Assembly: GCA_036570465.1 (NCBI GenBank) | Contig: DATCYD010000045.1 | Span: 1 to 12,827, forward strand | Length of the DNA: 12,827 nucleotides | Source: Anseongella sp036570465 | GTDB taxonomy: Bacteria > Bacteroidota > Bacteroidia > Sphingobacteriales > Sphingobacteriaceae | Direction: 5' to 3' | In this document: in pieces, positions 6,989 through 12,827 of the stretch | Layout: each line of letters starts with the position of its first letter | Numbering within the stretch: position 1 is the first letter of the stretch | Notes under the pieces: generated by a model | Database searches by the model: none | What the model was told of the DNA's origin: nothing | Seen by the model: only the letters and a program-made list of their open reading frames with translations | Translations under genes and position numbers: made by a program

Positions 6989-8935
6989 ATGACAATTCGC
7001 TCTCTTGTTTTATGTAAATGCTTCGCCGTCTTACTGTGCCACCATGTATTGATCCCCCTCCAGGTGCAGGCACAGAATATGGATTCCCTGGAAAACGTGC
7101 TTCAGACACAGGAATTGCCGCCGGCTGAACAGCTCAGGATTTATGACAAATTAAGCTGGGGCTACCTGGGCATCAGCCCGGAAAGAGCAGTGGAGTTTGC
7201 CCGGAATGGAGTAACGCTTAGTTTGGTTGAAAAGGACAAGCAAATGGCCGCCACCCTGTATCGCAACCTGGGTGTTGCTTATTATATGTGGAATAAGCAC
7301 GATACAGCGGTCACCTACCTGGAACAAGCGCTGGGCCTTGCCCTGGAGGTAAGGGATAAAAATATGGAATCCCGCATTTATATCGCGTTCGGGAATCTCT
7401 ACAATGTGACCGGCCGGTATCAGGAGGCGATTTCCAGCCACCTGAAAGCGCTGCCTTATATGGAGCGGTCAGGAAACAGATTAGGAGTGGGTGTCGTCTA
7501 TTCCAACATTGCCGGGATCTACCATAAGATGCACAACCTGCAACAGGCCAAAAAATATTTTTCGCTTGCCGAGGATATCGCCCGGGAAATTGATGACCGG
7601 GAGGGGGTGGCCAGTATCCTGATATTTAAGTCCGAAATGGCCAGGGAGGAGGGCAATCATGAGAGGGCAGTTGATCATGCGAAACAAGCGGCAGCTATTT
7701 ATCATAAGATGGGTAATCGCCAACAGGCGGAATGCATTGCGCTGATGACGGTAGCCAAAGCCTGCTACGACCATGAAGACTTCAGTTCAGCTATGGAATA
7801 TGCCAGGGAGGCGCTCGCGCTTGCCGAAGCCGGCGATTTTGGAAATGCCAGGGCAAATGCGCTCGTGATCATCTCCAATATTCAGTATCATCAGAAACAG
7901 TACCGGAAGAGTGAGGCAACCGCGCTCAAGTCCTGGCAAAGTGATTCAACCGATACCAATATAACCGGTAATATCATCGCGAACATTATCCGTTCCAACG
8001 TGTACCTGGGAAACCCGGAAAAAGCCGAAGCCTATTTTGATAAATACCGGGATTTACTCAACGAGCGATCCACCACGGAATTTCAGCGCACCCTCTCGGA
8101 AATGGAGGTCAAATACGAAACCGAAAAGAAGCAGTTGCGGATCCTGGCGCTGGAAGAACGAAGCCGGTTGTATATCGGACTGGGTGTAGCCGCCGGGATC
8201 GTTTTATTGCTGGCCATTGCCATCCTGATCTTCCGGCACCGTCTGACGGTCAGCAAACGCCTGCTCGCCGAACAACAGGTAAAACAGCTGGAGAAGGAGA
8301 AACAGTTAACCACCATGCAGGCGGTCCTGGATGGAGAAACGGCTGAACGCAGCCGCCTGGCCAAAGACCTGCATGACGGACTGGGCAGCATGCTTTCGGT
8401 GGTCAAGCTGAACCTTCCTGAAATGAAAAGCGGCGCCGTACTGGATACCGAAGATATGCATCGATTCAACAACGCCATCGGCATGCTCGATGACTCCATC
8501 CGGGAGTTACGCCGGGTGGCTCACCACATGATGCCAGAATCTTTGTTGCGGTATGGGCTCAAGGTTTCACTCTCAGATTTCTGCAATGCGATTTCTTCGG
8601 TAGAATTTCATTATTTCGGAAGTGAACAGCGACTGGACAGCAAACTGGAAATTCTCATATACCGGTCCGCGCATGAGCTGGTGAACAACGCGCTGAAACA
8701 TGGCTCGGCCATGCAGATCAACGTACAGCTGATCCAGGAAGAGGACCGGCTGTCACTTACCGTACAGGACAACGGACAAGGATTCGACCCGGAAGCCACA
8801 GGCGGCGGAATGGGACTTCAAAACATTCGCAACCGGGTAGAAACCTATGGAGGTATCCTTCATATTTATTCCACACCGGGGAACGGCGCTGAAATTAATC
8901 TTGAATTCGATTTGAATAAAAATCAGCAGGCATGA
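6989..8935 (+). CDS. TPR-containing sensor histidine kinase (HisKA_3/DesK-NarX type)
   Basis: Membrane-bound sensor kinase of 648 residues that should phosphorylate the response regulator encoded next. An N-terminal signal peptide ends near residue 28 (QVQA, then QNMDS). About six or seven TPR units follow (roughly 88-124, 127-163, 168-203, 208-243, 248-283, 287-319, 328-356), so the sensing part is a helical repeat in the periplasm. A charged helix (360-393), one membrane segment (394-416) and a coiled coil (420-450) lead to the dimerisation domain with ERSRLAKDLHDGLG, where His462 is the predicted phosphoacceptor. The ATPase domain has the N-box ELVNNALKH (563-571), G1 DNGQGF (594-599) and G2 GGGMGLQN (605-612). 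All catalytic parts look intact. No ligand can be inferred; this layout usually senses through protein or peptide contacts. Its stop overlaps the regulator's start by ATGA. Confidence 0.95.
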   Translation: MTIRSLVLCKCFAVLLCHHVLIPLQVQAQNMDSLENVLQTQELPPAEQLRIYDKLSWGYLGISPERAVEFARNGVTLSLVEKDKQMAATLYRNLGVAYYMWNKHDTAVTYLEQALGLALEVRDKNMESRIYIAFGNLYNVTGRYQEAISSHLKALPYMERSGNRLGVGVVYSNIAGIYHKMHNLQQAKKYFSLAEDIAREIDDREGVASILIFKSEMAREEGNHERAVDHAKQAAAIYHKMGNRQQAECIALMTVAKACYDHEDFSSAMEYAREALALAEAGDFGNARANALVIISNIQYHQKQYRKSEATALKSWQSDSTDTNITGNIIANIIRSNVYLGNPEKAEAYFDKYRDLLNERSTTEFQRTLSEMEVKYETEKKQLRILALEERSRLYIGLGVAAGIVLLLAIAILIFRHRLTVSKRLLAEQQVKQLEKEKQLTTMQAVLDGETAERSRLAKDLHDGLGSMLSVVKLNLPEMKSGAVLDTEDMHRFNNAIGMLDDSIRELRRVAHHMMPESLLRYGLKVSLSDFCNAISSVEFHYFGSEQRLDSKLEILIYRSAHELVNNALKHGSAMQINVQLIQEEDRLSLTVQDNGQGFDPEATGGGMGLQNIRNRVETYGGILHIYSTPGNGAEINLEFDLNKNQQA

Positions 8936-9543
8936 TCAAAGTAGGCATCGTAGATGATCACACCATTTTGGTGGACGGCTTAAAGAAACTGATTGGCGAC
9001 TCCGGAATCGCCGAGGTAAACAGCGTATCGGGCAGTGCAGCAGAATGCCGTTCTTCCCTGGGTTTCCGAATACCGGATGTACTGATGCTCGATATCAGCC
9101 TGCCTGATGCCAGTGGAATTGATCTATGCAAAGAACTGAAAGAAAAATATCCCGGTTTAAAAATACTGGCCCTCAGCAGTTACGGGGAATATGCTGTGGT
9201 TCGGCAAATGCTGGACAATGGCGCCTCCGGTTATGTCATCAAAAATGCCATGCCGAAGGAGATCATGGAAGGCATCAAAACAGTAGCTGCAGGTGAAAAG
9301 TTCCTTAGTCATGAAGTGGATCTTCTCTTAAGAAAACAGGCTGACAGAACGGTCTGGCTTAGCGACCGGGAACGGGAGCTGCTTCGCCTGGTAGCTGAGG
9401 GCTACACCAATCCTGAGATTGCCGAACGGATTTTCCTGAGCGCCGAAACCATCCGAGGGTATCGTAAAAACCTACTGCTCAAGCTTGGAGCAAAAAATAC
9501 CGCTGTCCTGGTAAAAATGGCCATTGAACAAAAGCTGATTTAG
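8932..9543 (+). CDS. LuxR/NarL-family response regulator
   Basis: Cytoplasmic DNA-binding response regulator of 203 residues, partner of the TPR kinase, with which it overlaps by 4 bp (ATGA at 8932-8935). The receiver domain (1-120) has the acidic pair Asp8-Asp9, phosphoacceptor Asp54 in LMLDISLPD, the switch residue Ser82 in ALSSY and Lys104 in YVIKNA. The C-terminal LuxR helix-turn-helix spans about 143-200, with LSDRERELLRLVAEGYTN, the scaffold EIAERIFLS and the recognition helix AETIRGYRKNLLLKLGAKN. All phosphorylation residues are present. Family members bind dyads near -41 as dimers and activate transcription. Candidate targets are the divergent barrel/lipoprotein unit, its own promoter and the phospholipase gene that follows 94 bp later, but none of this is proven. 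Confidence 0.96.
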   Translation: MIKVGIVDDHTILVDGLKKLIGDSGIAEVNSVSGSAAECRSSLGFRIPDVLMLDISLPDASGIDLCKELKEKYPGLKILALSSYGEYAVVRQMLDNGASGYVIKNAMPKEIMEGIKTVAAGEKFLSHEVDLLLRKQADRTVWLSDRERELLRLVAEGYTNPEIAERIFLSAETIRGYRKNLLLKLGAKNTAVLVKMAIEQKLI

Positions 9544-9553
9544 GCCTGTCATC

Positions 9554-9570
9554 CAATTTCCAGAAAATTG
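9554..9570. promoter_or_regulatory. Inverted repeat CAATTT-N5-AAATTG upstream of the phospholipase gene
   Basis: A perfect 6-bp dyad with a 5-bp spacer, centred at 9562, lies just after the regulator stop and about 35 bp upstream of the centre of the -7 box at 9594-9601. A site near -42 suits an activator. It lacks the T-run expected of a terminator. Its sequence differs from the C5-A4-G5 dyad, so the two need not bind the same protein. A six-base AT-rich dyad can occur by chance. Confidence 0.3.
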
Positions 9571-9593
9571 TCGCTATCCCGGAAAATGATCAA

Positions 9594-9601
9594 TATCTTT
9601 A
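9594..9601 (+). promoter_or_regulatory. Putative -7 box (TATCTTTA) for the phospholipase gene
   Basis: TATCTTTA differs by one base from TAnnTTTG and sits about 37 bp before the ATG at 9638, giving a leader of roughly 30 nt. A TTG at 9568-9570 is 23 bp upstream, a little far for a -33 element. The same variant occurs before the ABC exporter. Confidence 0.45.
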
Positions 9602-9637
9602 GCGGTAAATACTCAAAAACCAGCAAATATTCAGGCA

Positions 9638-11773
9638 ATGGCAAAGTTAAACCGTAGAAAATTCATTACGATGACAACCGGAGCGGGTATTGCAACCGCT
9701 CTTTGGGGACCTTTACTCAAGAAAGCGTTGGCTGTACAGGCTTATAACGCTACCCGTTCCATCAAGGACGTGGAGCATATCGTCATCCTGATGCAGGAAA
9801 ACAGATCCTTCGACCATTATTTCGGCACTATGAAAGGGGTCCGTGGATTTGGTGACCGCTTTGCGGTTCCATTAAAAAGTGGTGAACGTGCCTTCCATCA
9901 ATCGGACGGCAAAAAGATCATTCCCCCATATCATGCCGATGGCAAAACCTCGAACGCGGCGCTGGTTCAGGGTACGCCCCATAATTTTTCCGACATGCAG
10001 GCAGCCTGGAACCAGGGAAAATATGGGTACTGGCCTTTGTACAAGACTCCGTATTCCATGGCCTATTATACCCGCGAAGAGCTTCCCTTTCAGTATGCCA
10101 TGGCGGAAGCCTTCACTATTTGCGACGCCTATTTCTGCTCGGTAGCTACCGGGACAGACCCCAACCGGATCGTTTTCTGGTCAGGCAATAATTTTGACCC
10201 TGAAAAACGGGCCGCCGGCATCAATTGTACCGATCAGGAATCCGAGCCGGTAAACCTGCGATGCTGGATTACGGGAGCCCTGCCCGAACCGGGATACAAT
10301 TATAAGGGAAATGCCTTTCGCTGGCCAACGATTCCCGATGTATTGGATAAAGAAGGGGTCAGCTGGCGCATTTATCAGGACCCGAACAACAACTGGACGG
10401 GTGCCATGAATGGCTGCCTGGCCTTTGAAAGTTTCCGTGACGCCAAACCGGGTTCTTCCATTTATGAAAACGGCATGCGTCACTGGTCACTGGAACAACT
10501 GAAAAATGATGTGCAGAACGGAACACTGCCCCAGGTTAGCTGGGTACTGCCTTCTCAAAATGATTCCGAACATCCGGGCGCACCATCCAGTCCTTACCGG
10601 GGCGCCGATTTTACGCATACAATCCTGGAAGCCATTACTTCAAACCCTGAAGTATGGAGCAAGACGGCATTCTTTATTACCTTCGATGAAAACGATGGTT
10701 TTTTTGACCATCTCCCCGCCCCTGCTGTTCCGTCCTACAACCAGGACGGCACCCTGGCAGGAAAATCCACCCTGGACCTGGCTGGCATGTACTTTGACAA
10801 CGGCAAGAGCAAACAAAACTACATCGACAAGCGGGATACCATATCCGTTGATCTACGTCCATTTGGGATGGGACCACGTGTTCCCATGTATATCCTTTCT
10901 CCATGGAGCAAGGGTGGTTGGGTTAATTCCGAAGTAGCCGATCATACTTCGGTAGCTCAATTCATTGAAAAGCGTTTTGGCCTGACCATACCAGCCATCA
11001 CTCCCTGGCACCGGGCGGTGAGCAGCGACCTTACTTCGGCCTTTGATTTTGTAACGCCGAACGATCCTGTATTACCTCTCATGCCCGATACCTCTGATCA
11101 CGCCCAGCGCGACGCCGCTTCTAAACAACTGCCCAAAGCGGTAGCTCCTGAAACCCCTTCTGCCCTGTATCAGGAAAAAGGCACCCGTTACTCCAGGGCC
11201 TTGCCTTATCGCCTGCATTGTCATTTCCGGCGCCTGGCCGGGCAGCAAAAGGTGCAACTTGTCTTTGAAAACAAAGGCGAAACCGGTGCGGTGTACCATG
11301 TATATGATCTTCACGATCTGGATGCAATTCCAAGACGGTACACTGTTGAAGCAGGCAGTTCCCTTGACGATGAATGGAATCTGGCCGGGGATGGAAGCTA
11401 CGATCTGGAAGTATTTGGCCCGAACGGTTATTTCCAAAAGTTCTCCGGAAACGGTGGTTTGGAAGAGCCGTTCACAACCATCGGTTATGATCACCGGCGG
11501 GGAGGCCTTTCCATTCTGTTACAAAATGAGGGTGCTGATCAGCTGCGCCTGAAAATTTCTTCCAATGCATATGATCATCCCGACGAAGACTTCTTTGAAA
11601 TAGCACCTGGAAAAAAGAGCAGGAAAAACTGGGATCTGGCCGGCAGTGGCAACTGGTACGATTTCTCTGTCGAATCAGACAAGGGTTACCACCACCGGTT
11701 TGCTGGCCGGGTAGAAACCAGCAAAGACAGCGTCAGCGATCCGGCCATGGCTGCTAACATCAGCGCCGGTTAA
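9638..11773 (+). CDS. Tat-exported phosphocholine-type phospholipase C
   Basis: Secreted or periplasmic phospholipase C of the bacterial phosphocholine-specific family (phosphoesterase domain plus C-terminal repeats), 711 residues, close to Pseudomonas PlcH/PlcN. Enzymes of this family split phosphatidylcholine, and some split sphingomyelin, releasing phosphocholine. The N-terminus has a Tat signal with twin Arg6-Arg7 in NRRKFIT, then a hydrophobic stretch to ALA at 30-32. The catalytic domain has IVILMQENRSFDHYFG (48-63, Glu54 and Asn55 as likely metal ligands), the probable nucleophile region TGTDPNR (171-177), EHPGAPSS (311-318), FDENDGFFDH (349-358) and DHTSVAQF (435-442). Two beta-rich C-terminal repeats (about 515-603 and 612-690) resemble the paired DUF756 domains, with matching WNLAGDGSYD and WDLAGSGNWYD. 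It follows the regulator by 94 bp with its own putative promoter. No choline uptake genes are nearby. Lipid preference cannot be read from sequence. Confidence 0.93.
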   Translation: MAKLNRRKFITMTTGAGIATALWGPLLKKALAVQAYNATRSIKDVEHIVILMQENRSFDHYFGTMKGVRGFGDRFAVPLKSGERAFHQSDGKKIIPPYHADGKTSNAALVQGTPHNFSDMQAAWNQGKYGYWPLYKTPYSMAYYTREELPFQYAMAEAFTICDAYFCSVATGTDPNRIVFWSGNNFDPEKRAAGINCTDQESEPVNLRCWITGALPEPGYNYKGNAFRWPTIPDVLDKEGVSWRIYQDPNNNWTGAMNGCLAFESFRDAKPGSSIYENGMRHWSLEQLKNDVQNGTLPQVSWVLPSQNDSEHPGAPSSPYRGADFTHTILEAITSNPEVWSKTAFFITFDENDGFFDHLPAPAVPSYNQDGTLAGKSTLDLAGMYFDNGKSKQNYIDKRDTISVDLRPFGMGPRVPMYILSPWSKGGWVNSEVADHTSVAQFIEKRFGLTIPAITPWHRAVSSDLTSAFDFVTPNDPVLPLMPDTSDHAQRDAASKQLPKAVAPETPSALYQEKGTRYSRALPYRLHCHFRRLAGQQKVQLVFENKGETGAVYHVYDLHDLDAIPRRYTVEAGSSLDDEWNLAGDGSYDLEVFGPNGYFQKFSGNGGLEEPFTTIGYDHRRGGLSILLQNEGADQLRLKISSNAYDHPDEDFFEIAPGKKSRKNWDLAGSGNWYDFSVESDKGYHHRFAGRVETSKDSVSDPAMAANISAG

Positions 11774-11804
11774 TCGTCTGTTTAAGTCAGGAAATATCTG
11801 TTCG

Positions 11805-12827
11805 TCAGCCAGGACGCCTGTCTGTAACGCAGCCAGCCGAGGCCGAGGAAACCAGTTGTGCATATTTATAAAGCACCCCCTGGATGTCTCCCGGATCTGG
11901 TTTGACCCAGGTCCGGCGCCGCTGATTCAAAACTTCATCGTTCAGATCTACGTCAATCCGGTTATGTTGCACGTCAATGGTAACGATATCGCCTTCTTCC
12001 AGTAAGGCGATGAGGCCACCGTCAATCGCCTCGGGCGCGATATGCCCTACGACGAAACCGTGCGTACCTCCGGAGAAACGCCCATCGGTAATGAGGGCGA
12101 CATCCCGTCCCAGGCCTGCGCCCATGATGGCCGCTGTGGCTTTAAGCATCTCGGGCATGCCAGGTCCGCCTTTAGGACCCACGTAACGGATAACCACAAT
12201 GTCTCCTTTTTGGATGAGGCCTTTTTTAATCGTATCCACCGCTTCGTCTTCGCTATCAAACACCCGGGCGCGGCCTTTAAAGAAATCGCCTTCTTTTCCG
12301 GTGATCTTAGCTACGGATCCTGCAGGGGCTATGTTTCCGTAAAGTATTTGCAAGTGGGCGGTTGGTTTAAGCGGTTCATTCAGCGGAGACAGAATATTCA
12401 AATCATTGTTCCAGGAAGGGATTTCTTCCAGGTTCTCACGAAGTGTTTTACCCGTAACTGTGAGGCAATCTCCGTCCAGCAAGCCTTCATCCAGCAGAAT
12501 TTTAAGAATGGCGGGTGTACCACCGCTGTCATGCACATCTTCCATCATATATTTACCACTGGGTTTCAGATCGGCAATAAGGGGTGTATGGTTGCTGATG
12601 TATTGAAAATCATCCAATGTCAATGGAAGTCCAAAGGCCTGTGCAATGGCCAGGTAATGTAATACAGCATTTGTGGAGCCTCCCAAAGCCATGACCACCA
12701 CCAATGCGTTTTCAAGCGACCTTCGGGTGACAATATCGCGGGGTTTCAGGTCCAGCTGAAGCAGGTTCTTGATAGCTGCCGCCGCATCGATGCATTCCTG
12801 TTTCTTCTCCTCGCTCGTTGCCGGGTT
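11805..12827 (-). CDS. ilvD: Dihydroxy-acid dehydratase, C-terminal part, cut by window edge
   Basis: Cytoplasmic iron-sulfur enzyme of valine, isoleucine and leucine synthesis that dehydrates 2,3-dihydroxy-3-methylbutanoate and its homologue to 2-oxo acids. The frame is open from the right edge (first codons NPATSEEKKQEC) to the stop at 11805-11807, 340 residues of about 560-570. A start at 12704 is not real, since that codon is TTG inside ENALVVVMALGGSTN. Family motifs include VVVMALGGSTNAVLH, SGGTPAILKILLDEGL, GKTLRENL, YVGPKGGPGMPEM and the signature GRFSGGTHGFVVGH, whose Ser belongs to the active site. The cluster-binding cysteines lie in the missing N-terminal part. The C-terminus ends ASAGCVTDRRPG. 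The gene converges on the phospholipase gene with 31 bp between the stops, where I see no convincing terminator. It is probably a housekeeping gene unrelated to its neighbours here, perhaps heading an ilv/leu cluster outside the window. Confidence 0.95.
   Translation of the reverse strand, partial: NPATSEEKKQECIDAAAAIKNLLQLDLKPRDIVTRRSLENALVVVMALGGSTNAVLHYLAIAQAFGLPLTLDDFQYISNHTPLIADLKPSGKYMMEDVHDSGGTPAILKILLDEGLLDGDCLTVTGKTLRENLEEIPSWNNDLNILSPLNEPLKPTAHLQILYGNIAPAGSVAKITGKEGDFFKGRARVFDSEDEAVDTIKKGLIQKGDIVVIRYVGPKGGPGMPEMLKATAAIMGAGLGRDVALITDGRFSGGTHGFVVGHIAPEAIDGGLIALLEEGDIVTIDVQHNRIDVDLNDEVLNQRRRTWVKPDPGDIQGVLYKYAQLVSSASAGCVTDRRPG

Noticed and set aside
12042..12662. Plus-strand open frame (206 codons) opposite ilvD
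   Set aside because: It has no recognisable features and lies wholly antisense to a conserved enzyme.
12702..12704. Start of a shorter ilvD frame at 12704
   Set aside because: The codon is TTG within a conserved motif, and the frame stays open to the window edge with IlvD-like sequence.
1..12827. CRISPR arrays, tRNA or rRNA genes, insertion sequences, phage or defence genes, riboswitches
   Set aside because: I found no spaced direct repeats, cloverleaf or rRNA-like sequence, transposase motifs or terminal inverted repeats. Gaps between genes are all shorter than about 135 bp.

Overview
The window looks like chromosomal DNA from a member of the Bacteroidota. Three of the six intact genes have no clear Shine-Dalgarno sequence. 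Several intergenic regions carry the Bacteroidota-type -7 promoter box TAnnTTTG or a one-base variant. The gene content (Sec lipoproteins, a small outer-membrane barrel protein, a TPR histidine kinase paired with a LuxR-type regulator) fits a free-living or host-associated Bacteroidota of moderate GC. I cannot name the genus. All assignments are by eye from motifs; no database search was run.

Layout, left to right. (1) 1-5386, minus strand: read in the direction of transcription, a half-size ABC exporter, a lipid-anchored PQQ-type sugar dehydrogenase, an RbsA-like double-ATPase and an RbsC-like permease that runs off the left edge. The last three are 16 bp apart or overlap by ATGA, so they look like one operon for oxidation and/or uptake of a sugar or sugar derivative. 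The exporter lies 56 bp upstream and may be co-transcribed. It appears to have its own -7 box immediately after the terminator of the preceding unit. (2) 5429-6855, minus strand: a two-gene unit of a small predicted beta-barrel protein and a lipoprotein with YD-like repeats, ended by a clear intrinsic terminator (10-bp stem, GAAA loop, five U). (3) 6856-6988: a divergent promoter region with two perfect TAnnTTTG boxes placed symmetrically around a C5-A4-G5 inverted repeat. (4) 6989-9543, plus strand: a TPR histidine kinase and a LuxR-family response regulator overlapping by ATGA. (5) 9638-11773, plus strand: a Tat-exported phosphocholine-type phospholipase C with its own putative promoter. (6) 11805-12827, minus strand: the C-terminal part of dihydroxy-acid dehydratase (IlvD), convergent with the phospholipase gene and cut by the right edge.

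How the parts may work together. The dehydrogenase and importer genes suggest periplasmic oxidation of a sugar followed by uptake of the sugar or its product. The kinase/regulator pair sits between a divergent envelope-protein unit and a secreted phospholipase. A local envelope or nutrient regulon is therefore possible, but not shown. I saw no tRNA, rRNA, CRISPR array, insertion sequence, phage gene or recognisable defence system. The least ordinary signal is the symmetric architecture of the divergent promoter region, with a dyad centred near -41 for both promoters.
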